From the NCBI GenBank assembly GCA_934045075.1, contig OW203722.1, forward strand, positions 6,195,264-6,259,263: DNA of 64,000 nt, given 5' to 3'. A program made the position numbers and the translations under genes. This document shows positions 31,288 to 41,280 of this stretch, piece by piece. The first letter of the stretch is position 1. Each line of letters begins with the position of its first letter. Source of the DNA: Yponomeuta sedellus (taxonomy: Eukaryota; Arthropoda; Insecta; Lepidoptera; Yponomeutidae). The notes under the pieces were generated by a model. That model was not told the DNA's origin. It did not search any database and was given only the letters and a program-made list of their open reading frames with translations.

Positions 31288-31772
31288 ATTCTGAACATAT
31301 TTTTGTAGATTTACAAGGATTTAGAGATTATAAAAATAATTTTATTATTAAAGAGTTTGCTCTCGCTACTAAAGAATTTACTATGGTCTACTTGGTAAAA
31401 CCTCCTTATCCATTTTCTACTTTATCAGATAGCGAAAAAAAGCAAGTTGTTTGGTTGGAAAAGAATAGAGGAATTTATTGGCGTGAAGGTTTTATTGACT
31501 ACCGCGAATTTCATAGGTTAATTTATAGTTTATTGAGGAATAAGAAAATTTTTGTAAAAGGTTTAGAAAAAATCATGTGGGTAAATAAACTTTGTGGTGA
31601 TTGTTGTGTTATTAATATCGAGGAAAATCAATGTCCTAATATAAAATACCTGCATGATAAATATAGTGTATGCAATTTTACGTGTTTTTCTCACCACAAA
31701 CAATGTGCGTTGAAAAATGTACTATGTGTCAAGAAATGGTTTTATGAAAATAATGTTATAGAATTTATTTAG
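31284..31772 (+). CDS. Uncharacterised viral protein, 162 aa, cysteine-rich C-terminus
   Basis: The N-terminus FVDLQGFRDYKNNFIIKEFA followed by LATKEF has the look of the first strands of an RNase H/DEDD exonuclease-like fold (an acidic D in strand 1). I remember similar insect proteins linked to Polinton-like elements, without a known role. A KNRGIYWREGFI segment follows, then IFVKGLEKIMWV, then eight cysteines between about residues 104 and 147 and a HHKQC, possibly zinc-binding. It is the last rightward gene, overlapping the hexon stop by four bases, followed by AATAAA at about 31815. Only one of the acidic residues of an active exonuclease is plain, so an inactive fold is possible. Confidence 0.7.
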   Translation: MNSEHIFVDLQGFRDYKNNFIIKEFALATKEFTMVYLVKPPYPFSTLSDSEKKQVVWLEKNRGIYWREGFIDYREFHRLIYSLLRNKKIFVKGLEKIMWVNKLCGDCCVINIEENQCPNIKYLHDKYSVCNFTCFSHHKQCALKNVLCVKKWFYENNVIEFI

Positions 31773-31880
31773 AATAAGCAAGTATTTATGTAACTTTTTT
31801 ATTGAAAGTAAGAAATAAATGTAAATGTATTTAAAAAAGAAAACATGTTTTATTTAATTAATTTTTAATTTAAAACGAAA
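31773..31880. terminator. Convergent polyadenylation region of the viral left and right gene blocks
   Basis: A plus-strand AATAAA near 31815 and a minus-strand AATAAA (TTTATT on +, near 31850) lie between the two converging transcription blocks. Confidence 0.6.
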
Positions 31881-32351
31881 TTAATAACTATTGCACATAT
31901 TTTTAGAAATGTTCTTAACTACGTTTTCCACCATGTCCATTATTTCGTCTACAGGATCTATCACAACATATTGGGCACTTAACACCGCACTTTCACTGTT
32001 TGTGTCCTTACACTCATTTAAGTCGAATACTTCTATTTTTATCAACCGATTTCCTCTTCTTGCCGCCTTGCTAACCACATATGATGTAGACGTGGAGTCC
32101 TTTGCAACCCGTTTCCTTGAAGTCTTACTTTTCCGCTTCCCCACGTCTGATGGAGCCGGGTTTCGTATTTCTTCGACATCACTATCGAACCCACTCAAAA
32201 TATTTTGCGCGTAGTAGTAAGGGTCAGTCGGATCAGTCTCGCCTAAAATCTGAAAAAAACAAAAAAAAAAATTATTAAAAATATTCAAACCTATTTCAAA
32301 CTGTGTAATATAAATTGGATGGAAAAAAATAATGCTTACCGAAATCGACAT
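31881..32351 (-). CDS. Small viral nuclear-type protein A, probably two exons
   Basis: A short first exon (32340-32351: ATG plus three codons) is followed by GTAAGC. A 90-nt intron ends in a long T tract and TTTCAG, and the main exon runs 32249-31881. Spliced length is 126 aa. The intron happens to be open (30 codons), so an unspliced 156-aa form is also possible. The product has an acidic start, an SDVEE motif, a strongly basic KRKSKTSRKR patch (nuclear import-like) and a C-terminal helix. I do not recognise a family. Its layout resembles the product of the gene at 36922-38528, suggesting a paralogous pair. A regulatory or DNA-binding role is inference. Confidence 0.65.
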   Translation of the reverse strand: MSISVSIIFFHPIYITQFEIGLNIFNNFFFCFFQILGETDPTDPYYYAQNILSGFDSDVEEIRNPAPSDVGKRKSKTSRKRVAKDSTSTSYVVSKAARRGNRLIKIEVFDLNECKDTNSESAVLSAQYVVIDPVDEIMDMVENVVKNISKNMCNSY

Positions 32352-33298
32352 GTTTTCACGTCTGCTGATCTTCTAGTTGGCTCGAACGATGCAGTAACAA
32401 TAAATTACTGAACCACCAAATATAAAATGGATTTGTAGATGAGTGTAACTTACCTATTCATACGTTTCGATCGCTCTAGAAAATTAATCCTGTCTCTTTT
32501 AATACATATAAGAGTGAGCGAGCTCGAATTCGTAGTCAGCATTATCAATATCGAATGTGTTTGAATCAAGTATGTCATTGCTGACTAAGTAAATAGTAGT
32601 CATTGAACCCTTGCGCGCTATGCAACATCGATGCGCCTCCCTTGCTGTTTGCAACATCGCTAACACCTTGACTTGACCTACTTTTGACTGTCTCGTCGGT
32701 CTAGTGATGATAGCGTTTGATTACTATTGCAGAGGTCGTGGGCTCGATTCCCACAGGGAGCTGTCATACTTTCAGTAGACACGAAATCAAAACTTCATTG
32801 AATATAGTTTAGCTCTCCTCATCCCACCGCGCTCAAGACTATGTCTATAGCAAAAATTTCTGAGATATGTAGGAACTAACAATACTTACATATTCTTTTG
32901 TTTTTGTAACATTAGGTAACAATGTTAGGTCATGGAAATAAAAGAAGCTGGTAGTATAACCCAATTTATTCACCCAAAACTATACTTATTAGCTTATAGT
33001 ACATAACACTTTTATAACTAAGTACCTATCTATTTTAATTCATTACATTATTAGTTCACTTAAATAAATACGCTATTCTTAACATACCTAAAGAGCTTTA
33101 GCTTTAACTTGAAGAGCATAAGAACGAAAACATAATATTAAGCTTATTCCACACTAGCTCTATCGCGGCGGTTACCGCAGCCGCAATCCATACACATAGC
33201 ATCTAAGACTGAAACAGATCTATGAAATACATCATATCACGATATTTTGATTACATATTTTTAAATTTTATCCCATTGTCAATTTTACTATCTTATTT
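32352..33298. other. Viral intergenic region with a tRNA-like SINE remnant
   Basis: It probably holds the leftward promoter of protein A and the 3' end of the polymerase transcript. Bases 32695-32765 form a tRNA-like sequence (B box GGCTCGATTCCCA preceded by an A-box-like TCTAGTGATG), a SINE head inserted in or captured by the virus. No ORF is supported. Confidence 0.5.
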
Positions 33299-36200
33299 TC
33301 ATAATATTGAGGTATGGCCCCACGCTTTAGTTGAGATTTGATCCCGATGAATCAAACGTTTATCATCATTTCTCGATAGAGCTATTTTGTTGACACTTTG
33401 CGTAAATATTTCATGTTTTATCGATTTAAACAAGATATTTCTCTTGCGCAGCACATTACCTTCAAACAAGGTCTGCTCATAATTACTAAAGTTAAGACCG
33501 CGAATAACGCTCATTTTTACTCCTTTGGCCTTTTTGACAGTTTTTTCTAAAGTTTTGAAACAGTACAGTTTTGATCGTAATCCTACAAATTCTGTAATAA
33601 TTTCACCACCCATTTCATCCTTAAATAGCCCAGGAATCTTTTTGTTTTTTAATGGAATTTGATGTATATTATTACTATCGTAATTACTCGTATCAAAGTA
33701 AGGTAGTAAACGGTATTTCAAATCTAGGAAGAAGTCCTCTGTGGACAAATGATAGATGAAGCTATCCGTATCAGTATAGCACATCTCAACATATTTCCCA
33801 TACATAGGTTTAATAATTGAATAATGAAAGTCATACATGTGGCTTTTGGATAACTCAAGAACAGTAAACCCAATGTAGATAGGTTTATCTAAAACCACAC
33901 GTTCTGGTTTCATTTGGATGGCAACCAAATTTTCGGAAAAAACTGAAGCACTGTGAAAGTTTGGACGGGCTATCAATTTTTCTGCCGATGTGCATTTTTT
34001 CGTTTTGTTTTGACTATCGCTCCATTGATTTACCAAATAGACGTTTACTCTGTGTTCAGTATTTTCTATAGTCTTTCCAAATATGCTGTTGTTCAAGAGT
34101 TTGAAAAAGTCTTGTTCGAAAGTTGATTGGGCTTGTTGCCTCAGTTTTGTATTAAGTTCAATGTATTGTTTGAGATAAGCACTTTGACGAAAAGTAATGA
34201 CTCTATGGATTTTTCTTAGTATTAATCCATGTTTCAAGCATGTTTTAAGATGCACATAATGAATAACATATCGATATTTATCGTATAGGTTAGGGATTAA
34301 TTTCGAACTCTTTCCACCGGGTGGTATGCATCGCTCAGGACAAAATGGGAAATCATTGTGATAGTCGTGTAGGTGTGTGGGATAAATAATATCCACTTCA
34401 AGAATATAACCAAAAGATGCATTATCAGGAACTGATGTGATATCAATGGTATTCACTTCAGACTGTTCCAAAAATCTGAAATCTGACAAAGGTAATACTT
34501 GAGACATGCTGAAGCCGTATAAATTGTTAGCATCAATATACGTTATGAAGGACTCGGGACGTGATGGGTCGTACTCAGACATGTATTTATTGTTTGCTTT
34601 CGCATGTCGCTTGGAACACATACATACACCACCCCGTATTCCATCCTGAATCATCCGAATAATCGCTAAGTCGCTAAGCAATTCTAATCTGACCTTAGTT
34701 TTCAAAAGCATCGCATCAAATGATAAGCTGGGTGCTGTGAGGTAGAATGCCGGGTCTAATTGATAATATCGTTTACATGTTTTGCGGAAATGTTCAAAAA
34801 TATCGGCTAGTAGCAAGACATCTGTTTTAACGTATAGATCAGTGTATTCACCTAAGTTACGAATGGAGAAAGTTGACCATACTGACTTGGCATGTTCATA
34901 ATCTTGATCAGAAATTTCTTCACCACTGATAGTATTATAAAAAGCAGATTTGGGTGGGAGGGAATTTTCTTCGTAGCATTTCCAATGTGACATATAGTCA
35001 TATGGATAAACACCTTTGCGAGTGAGTAATTTGAGTTCAGTGTCATTTGCAAAAAATGATTTCAACAACGAGAATTCCTCCACCTTCATTGTTTTCGTGA
35101 GTTTTTCTAAACTGGTACCTAAAAATTTAAATGAATCGATAAATCGAAGTTGGATACCTTCATCTTTCGATAATGGTATATACTTCGTGAAAGAAATATA
35201 GTTTTCTTTTGTTTTAGGTATTATTCTAATCGGACCAGGCGCCTCGCCTAGTTCTTTGATAAATAAATGGCAATCGTAGCCTGACAAATTGTGGAAAACA
35301 ACTGGAACAAAATTTGGTAGTTTAAATTGTAAATTACAATGCTTGTGAGCTGCCCCCCGATAGTGACCAGTGATGTGACAGTGGTCTCGAACCTTGTCAA
35401 ATATTAAAAGATTATCACAAATATGACAGCGGACAGCATTTTCAAAATTTTGTGAATCATTATCCGTGAATATAATTTTAATATTAGCTTTTAAAATAGT
35501 GTGTATTTGCTTCATGTCTCGATACAACCATTCTACAAATTTTGATACACAGTCTGATCCCCGATAGCTGACGTAGCGATTATACTTGGCATCCACTGTA
35601 CAAACAATATAGTAACCAAACGCTGAGGGCACATGTTGTTGTAGCAGGCTAGTGCTCGCAATGTTAGGGTCTGCTTCACACCCCAGATGACGTTGAAGCA
35701 TAGTCTCAAAATCAGCATAAATGATAAAGGGTATGTTTTGTTTTCGTTCGTAATTCTTAAATTGAAGAACCGACCCTTGGTTAGGAAGAGCTGTAGCAAT
35801 ACCACCACATGCATGAATGACTAGTTCATTAGATGTTTTAAAAAATAACAGACATGATGAGCAAAAATGCAGTTGCTGATGGTGTTTAGATATTTGGCTT
35901 CTAACCAGACGGGGAAGGTTTTTGATCAAACAAAAGTGAGAGCCCTCATCATTCTCGAGAAATAGCAGATGAACGATATTTTTCGCAGTGGAAGACTCTG
36001 ATCTGTATAGTGGACCTACAACAGTTTTTTTGCCTTGTAAGCCATACACAAAAATAGCGATATCTGGATTATTTTTTTCAAACACCGGGATGTCAGAAAA
36101 AGTTACTGGATATGATAAGCCTTGAGTGTTAAAAATATCGCGAAAATCGGGATAAGACGAGACACGATCGGGGTGGCTCTTTGAAGGGAATAGAGCAGCT

Positions 36201-36805
36201 GTAACACACCAAAGAAAACAATAAGGATCATCATTTTTTATATTCAAACATGCTTTTTTGTTTTTTATAAATTTTGGTAAATCTATAAACGATGACCCAC
36301 TCAATGGTTGATATTTATTTACATTGATTTCCAAATGAGAGTTACTCAAAAATGTCCAACCGCTATCTCGCTCTTGAAACTCTTCAAGCTTTTTTTTCAA
36401 TGTATTTATGATTTCTGAAAAAATGGAATTGAAGTTGTGGTTCATGTGTATGGTAATGTTTTTCGTGCCAAACGATTTTAGTTCTTGCAAATCGTTTTTG
36501 TACATAAGGAAAAATGAAAAAAGCTCAACATTGACTTTTATGCAAACGTGTTTTTTCAATGAAATATCAATCAGAGATTTTAATTTATTATGGATAGACT
36601 CGAAAAAGGTTTCAATTGAGTGCTGACCATCACCGTTAGCCTGTATCTTATAAGTTGCAATACGATTACGGAATGCAGAGGTCAGAACCTCAACATCTTC
36701 TGACAAATGATGAGTTGCGACTTTGCTTTTGTGGTCAGTGCTGCGCATATGACCCACCCAACTTTTTGGGTTGACAAGAGTTTTGCAAGTAATGCAATAA
36801 GGCAT
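33299..36805 (-). CDS. Protein-primed family B DNA polymerase, 1168 aa, intact
   Basis: It replicates the linear viral genome. Order of parts: an N-terminal C2H2-type zinc finger (C4, C7, H19, H25); a Cys-His domain at about 185-300 of the kind found in Maverick polymerases (YCFLWCVTAALF..HFCLIKNL); a second zinc finger (CSSC..H) at 315-331; exonuclease motif I YADFE (D365, E367); a HNH/endonuclease-VII-like knuckle CHIC..DHCHITGHYRG..HC (460-490); Exo II NLSGYDCH (506-513); Exo III YVKTD (658-662); polymerase motif A DANNLYG (758-764), motif B KLLNNSIFGK (902-911) and motif C YTDTD (1010-1014). All catalytic aspartates are present. It lies on the opposite strand to the capsid genes. Confidence 0.97.
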   Translation of the reverse strand: MPYCITCKTLVNPKSWVGHMRSTDHKSKVATHHLSEDVEVLTSAFRNRIATYKIQANGDGQHSIETFFESIHNKLKSLIDISLKKHVCIKVNVELFSFFLMYKNDLQELKSFGTKNITIHMNHNFNSIFSEIINTLKKKLEEFQERDSGWTFLSNSHLEINVNKYQPLSGSSFIDLPKFIKNKKACLNIKNDDPYCFLWCVTAALFPSKSHPDRVSSYPDFRDIFNTQGLSYPVTFSDIPVFEKNNPDIAIFVYGLQGKKTVVGPLYRSESSTAKNIVHLLFLENDEGSHFCLIKNLPRLVRSQISKHHQQLHFCSSCLLFFKTSNELVIHACGGIATALPNQGSVLQFKNYERKQNIPFIIYADFETMLQRHLGCEADPNIASTSLLQQHVPSAFGYYIVCTVDAKYNRYVSYRGSDCVSKFVEWLYRDMKQIHTILKANIKIIFTDNDSQNFENAVRCHICDNLLIFDKVRDHCHITGHYRGAAHKHCNLQFKLPNFVPVVFHNLSGYDCHLFIKELGEAPGPIRIIPKTKENYISFTKYIPLSKDEGIQLRFIDSFKFLGTSLEKLTKTMKVEEFSLLKSFFANDTELKLLTRKGVYPYDYMSHWKCYEENSLPPKSAFYNTISGEEISDQDYEHAKSVWSTFSIRNLGEYTDLYVKTDVLLLADIFEHFRKTCKRYYQLDPAFYLTAPSLSFDAMLLKTKVRLELLSDLAIIRMIQDGIRGGVCMCSKRHAKANNKYMSEYDPSRPESFITYIDANNLYGFSMSQVLPLSDFRFLEQSEVNTIDITSVPDNASFGYILEVDIIYPTHLHDYHNDFPFCPERCIPPGGKSSKLIPNLYDKYRYVIHYVHLKTCLKHGLILRKIHRVITFRQSAYLKQYIELNTKLRQQAQSTFEQDFFKLLNNSIFGKTIENTEHRVNVYLVNQWSDSQNKTKKCTSAEKLIARPNFHSASVFSENLVAIQMKPERVVLDKPIYIGFTVLELSKSHMYDFHYSIIKPMYGKYVEMCYTDTDSFIYHLSTEDFFLDLKYRLLPYFDTSNYDSNNIHQIPLKNKKIPGLFKDEMGGEIITEFVGLRSKLYCFKTLEKTVKKAKGVKMSVIRGLNFSNYEQTLFEGNVLRKRNILFKSIKHEIFTQSVNKIALSRNDDKRLIHRDQISTKAWGHTSIL

Positions 36806-36921
36806 TGTAAATAAAAAGTAGTAAGATTGACCAGGAAACAGATAATTAAAATTTAGGTTTTAGACACAAAAATAAATAGGTAAGTAGCAAAATAATATGT
36901 TTATTATAAATTAAAGGAATT

Positions 36922-38528
36922 TTATTTTATATTTATCTTATCACTAAAAAAACTCGCCTCACTATTATCATACAGTGAATAAACTTGTTTAATAAATTTC
37001 TGTAATACGTCCCAGTGCGGTGTGTCCGTATCAGTCTGCAATTTTATTACCATCAACGCTTTTTTCCACCTCTCTTGAACGTTGGTACTTGCAGCATCGG
37101 TAGTGTTGTAGACCTTCAATTCTATATAGAATTCTCCTTCCGTCGTTGCTGTCCGACGAACGTGACCATTGGCGACCCGCGTCACTAGACTCGACCCCAG
37201 TTGGTGCTGCTCGGGAGTCGCTTTAGCGACCTTCTCTGCGTCTCGCAAAATCCCGAAAAGATCTCCCACCGTCTTTTTCTTTAAGGTGCTTGCAGACCTG
37301 TAAAAGTGAACAATATATTTTAAAACATAAGTACCTTCATAAACTTATACCTATATTCCGATTGGGTAGGCTATCTATAGGAGATACACATACATTGAAC
37401 GAGTATGAAGTGGATGATAGTTTAATATGAAGGGTACATATCTACTTTTGATCTATCCCATATATGTCATTCTTAATAAGCAAATATCCCAAGTGATTCT
37501 TAATAAGCATATCTTACATGGAAAACAAAAATACTACGCGAAGCGGGTATCGAACCCACGACTAGTAAGATGCAAAGTAAACAGTCGACAGCATGTTAAC
37601 CTTTACGAGTACATGCCTGCAATGTAATCAACGATTCAATGACTCAGCGGTGTGCTAGAGTCAAATGACGCGACAACGTAACAACGAATAATATAACGAG
37701 ACTAATTCTATTCCAGTAAACTTTTCCCTGGATGTAAACATTTACCGTAACGATCAATGTTAAGCCGGGTCCGCTGCGCCATGTTACGCGTGTTACAAAA
37801 AATGTAACACGTTATTAAAACAAAAATGGGGAGTGGTATTAACACTTTACGTGTTACGTAACGTAACGTTATATAACAAGTACCTAACGTGTTATACCAT
37901 GTCCCACTTTTATTATATTTAAGTGTTACGTTTTTTGTAACACGCGTAACATGGTGCAGCGGCCCCGGCTTTAGGCTATAGAAAATAAGGTTTAAGGGTC
38001 AAACCTATGGTTTGAATTATTAAGACGAATAAACAACTTTTAGTTATGAAACAAACAAATAAACAGTTGTTATCTCTTTCAATGTTCCAAGATTTTCATC
38101 AACAGCTTGATTACATCGAGGGAATCGTCATTTGAAACGATGTGTAAAGTGTACAATCATTTATAATAAACTATAGATGTATTGTATTCTTACCTAACTG
38201 TCTCCTCAACGTAGCTCGATGCTTTGCGTTTGGAGCTGGTTGGAGTCTTTTGCTTCTTACTCGACTGCACAGCAATAGGTACACCAGAGAATTCAAACTC
38301 GGAGTCAGACCTGAAATAATAATAACATAGTTTTATACCAGTCTTATACATTTAACCTAAACGATTTATACACCGTATTGTAATTACTATACTAGATAAA
38401 TGTAGTGACTGGAACATATTTTTTAGACATAGTTCGGGACATAGTTTTCATATAGGGACTAATACGGTTTAGTCAGTGGAACACGTAAAAAAAAAAATTA
38501 GGATGTAAATAAATATACTTACTAACAT
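36922..38528 (-). CDS. Small viral nuclear-type protein B, multi-exon
   Basis: The last exon is 37297-36922 (acceptor after TTTTACAG; stop followed by a minus-strand AATAAA at about 36904). The upstream exon is 38310-38194 (acceptor after TTATTTCAG, donor GTAAGAAT). The two join in frame. The start is less clear: an ATG-TTA followed by GTAAGT at 38528-38523 is the likely first exon, but joining it to the acceptor at 38310 gives a stop. An acceptor 13 bases further in (exon from 38297) keeps the frame. The product is acidic (SDSEFEF), then basic (SSKRKASS), then a strand-helix C-terminus. The order resembles protein A. The intron contains host mobile elements. Confidence 0.6.
37535..37615 (-). 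repeat. tRNA-like SINE remnant inside the viral intron
   Basis: On the minus strand the B box GGGTTCGATACCCG sits about where a tRNA T-arm would, with a decayed A box upstream. It lies in the intron of the protein B gene. Confidence 0.5.
37763..37970. mobile_element. 208-bp hairpin MITE with TTA duplication (PIF/Harbinger-type), inside the viral intron
   Basis: The ends AGCCGGGTCCGCTGC and its complement match over about 50 bp with few changes. TTA flanks both sides (37760-37762, 37971-37973), the duplication typical of PIF/Harbinger. It carries repeated GTTACG/CGTAAC words. It has no ORF. Confidence 0.85.
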
Positions 38529-40060
38529 TTTGATACCGATGGAGTGACTGGTAGCGAGGAAGTCGTAGATAATTACACCACACGGAGACTGTACTGAACA
38601 GCGTTATCACGTTATCGGAAGTGATGAGAATTTTAGATAAATCAGGGTGTTATAGGTTTATATCCTAAATGTGTATGTTGTTTTTTTATTACAAGTACTG
38701 TAATGAAGTAAATGCGAAAATCGCCTTTATTTATAGGTGTATGAATATAGGTGATTGTTGATAAAAGTAATACATATTACTTTTTAGTATCGAACACCCA
38801 AAATTTTTGCTTTGCCTTCAAAAGTAGGTACTTAACCAAATCATCTTGACCGGTAGCAAGGTCAAGCCTATATATTATTCTCATAATGTCAGCACTATTT
38901 AATAGCTCAAGTTAATGTGGCTGGTTGCCATTGCAACATAATGTGACCAATATATCGATTATTGTAGGTAAGATGTTTCGCAATCAGAAGCTTGCAACGG
39001 ATCCAATAACGTTAACGTAGCAAATTCGTAGGTTTCATACCTAGGTAGGAGTAAATAGTCCTAGATACACATGTTGCAATTTACTTTAGATTTTCTTGAT
39101 CTTAATCAGATAATGTTCGAATTGGGTGAATATTTCACTATAGCAGAAGAAAATAAACTGTTATTTCCAGTTACCAGAAATCGGATGATGAGCTAAATAG
39201 GAAATTATAATTAATTCCTCTAGCTTATCCATAGAAAACATCGTATGATATCGATGAAATTACTATATAAATGTATTTCAGGATAAATAATACTTATCTA
39301 GGTATTCTTTATAAAGCATTTGGTAGACTCCACAATATTATGTGAAAGTCAAACATTAGGTATTAATGATACCTACAGCTAAATATTTTGATGCAACGAG
39401 TTTTTTCCGTGTGGATCTTAGACTAGAGTATAGCTAGTATAGTCAACCTTTGGTTATCTCTTATGTAGGTGATACATTAAAATATTATGACCCCTCTAAA
39501 TTCTTTATTTATGGGTTATGTAAAATTTACTGTATTTATTTTACTGTATGTTACAGATAAATTTAGATAGAAAATGAACGAGAACTGATGTTAGAAAACT
39601 GTTGAAAAAATATAAAACTATCTGCATAGGTTCAGTTACGTATAATGGGATGAGAATAATATCTTCAAGTTTCAATTAAAAAAAGACAAAATGCTGTCGG
39701 TCGTATTTACAAAATCATGATTTCTTAAAATACTTTAACATCAAGTCTTAAAAAAATAATAACATGGAAAATGCTTTATTACCGGAATACCTTTAAGGAA
39801 TGTTCAAAGGAACCAACTTTTATAAATAAAACTGTACTTTTTGACAACATATTTTTTCTTACACCGTGTATACTTCGTATCAAATTTATAACTCCTGCGT
39901 CAACAGCTAAAGGTTGACAATCCCTGCCAGCCACCTATCATATTCGCATTCGCGTTAACTAAAGTGACACGTTAGTAGGAAATAGATTTCCATTAATGAA
40001 AGTATACTTTTATGTGTCAGTGATATTATCATTAATTCACGATTTTACTTAAGTATACCC
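38529..40060. other. Viral non-coding right arm
   Basis: About 1.5 kb between the presumed protein B start and the terminal repeat array. Very AT-rich, with no ORF above chance. It may hold the leftward promoter of protein B. Confidence 0.5.
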
Positions 40061-40129
40061 AAGGATTCAAGTAACTGTAGAAGTACATTTTTCCTACTGT
40101 GCAATGTTTTGTGTTTTCCGTAGTGAACG

Positions 40130-40700
40130 ATAAACAGGAGACTTCAATCTGATCACTAACATTTTTGTGGGAAAAGTAAGGTATTCTTTGTGCCGACCAT
40201 AAAATATGCCTAAAATACAAGTATTTCCTGGTTCTGCCAATCACCCAGTATTTGTGTCACATGAAAAGGATCACAAAATTTTGTTGTGTTGGAATCACCT
40301 TTTTTACAATGGGAGACGTCAATCTGACCATAAAATACAGTTAAGACGAAAATGTTTTGTGTCACTGTTGCGCAAGAAGGTTCATCACATGAAGTCAATC
40401 TGATCACAAAGTAATTTGTGGTGCTGAATCTTTCTAACAGTGGGAGCCGTCAATCTGACCACAAAATATGATTAAGTTGAAATTGTACTTTTATGTTATT
40501 GTATGAAGGGCCATCACGGGAAGTCAATCTGATAACAAAATTTGTGGTGTTGTACCTTGTTCATGTGGGAGACGTCAATCTGACTACAAAACAAACTGGG
40601 TTGAAAAAGCAAAGTTTTGTGTCACTGTTATGAAAAGTAGACACCAGTGGTGTTAAACTCATTCAGTGGGAGAAGCCAATCTGGTCACAAAACTATGACT
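40130..40700. repeat. Tandem array of about 125-bp units near the right viral end
   Basis: Two short boxes alternate. One is GACGTCAATCTGACCACAAA (40315, 40447, 40570) and the other GAAGTCAATCTGATCACAAA (40391, 40519, 40671), with an earlier diverged pair near 40138 and 40265. A pair plus linkers makes a unit of 123-132 bp, about four and a half copies. The boxes are better conserved than the linkers, which suggests selection for protein-binding sites, perhaps replication or enhancer elements. Confidence 0.85.
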
Positions 40701-41027
40701 GGGTAAATACAAGTATCACTTGGAATATTTCATGTCATTGTCTTAATGAGGAAACCTAACCGATACCGCAAATAATGTGTGCTGTTTTATCTAGTATATT
40801 ACGAAACTGCACAAAACATAGCTAGTGGGTAAATACAATTCAGTTGAGCTTGGGGATCCTTTATTTAATTCAACTCAGTGACTATGCGGACCTATCTCCA
40901 CCAAGATGATGGTGAGTTGCATTCACTCAAGCTTCCTAGTGTCATTCGTTTTCATTGATGGAATTTATCATAAACTGTGTAGGTTGCTCGTAAAATTATT
41001 GAAACTATAAATTAGAATCACTCGATG

Positions 41028-41150
41028 TTATTGGGTATTCTGGAACAGATGTAATGAGTTTGAGTGAACGACAAGCCGCGCCAACCGGCGCGGTGCGTCG
41101 TGAGCTCAAACGAATGGAAGCTGGTCCAGAATGCCCAATAACATCCTACT
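41028..41150. repeat. Right terminal inverted repeat of the viral element (also a hairpin)
   Basis: Exact reverse complement of 24751-24873. The outer end reads ..AACATCCTACT. Inside position 41028 the two ends diverge at once. Confidence 0.95.
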
Positions 41151-41156
41151 CTGGTC
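41151..41156. repeat. Right target-site duplication CTGGTC
   Basis: Matches 24745-24750. Confidence 0.93.
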
Positions 41157-41280
41157 CCAAACTAGTACACTCTGTAGTACTATAACCAGGCAGGGATACC
41201 ACAAATATAGGAACATACCAAGACTGAACCCATTTGTACAAATGTACGGCAGCCCCCAAGGAAGAACTGAGACTTATTTT
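41157..41280 (-). repeat. Remainder of the SINE (family G) split by the viral element
   Basis: CCCAAACTAGTACACT.. continues the SINE body whose 3' end lies at 24735-24750. The same order (CTGGTCCCAAACTAGGATACA) is seen uninterrupted at 8450-8471, which shows the pre-insertion sequence. Confidence 0.75.

Larger units (their letters stand above)
24751..41150. mobile_element. Complete endogenous adintovirus / Polinton-Maverick element, 16.4 kb
   Basis: It is bounded by perfect 123-bp TIRs (start AGTAGGATGTTATTGGGC) and a CTGGTC duplication. It carries the full core set of this virus group: protein-primed PolB, rve integrase, packaging ATPase, adenain-like protease, penton-like and hexon-like capsid proteins, plus a phospholipase A2 protein. 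The leftmost 6.8 kb read rightward and the remainder leftward, converging near 31.8 kb. All core ORFs are uninterrupted. The PLA2 gene, gene set and small size fit Adintoviridae (order Orthopolintovirales) as I know it; a classic Maverick would be annotated the same way apart from nomenclature. Confidence 0.96.

Noticed and set aside
34852..35814. ORFs inside the polymerase gene in other frames (34852-35052, 35016-35201, 35533-35814)
   Set aside because: Shadows of the intact 1168-aa PolB frame.
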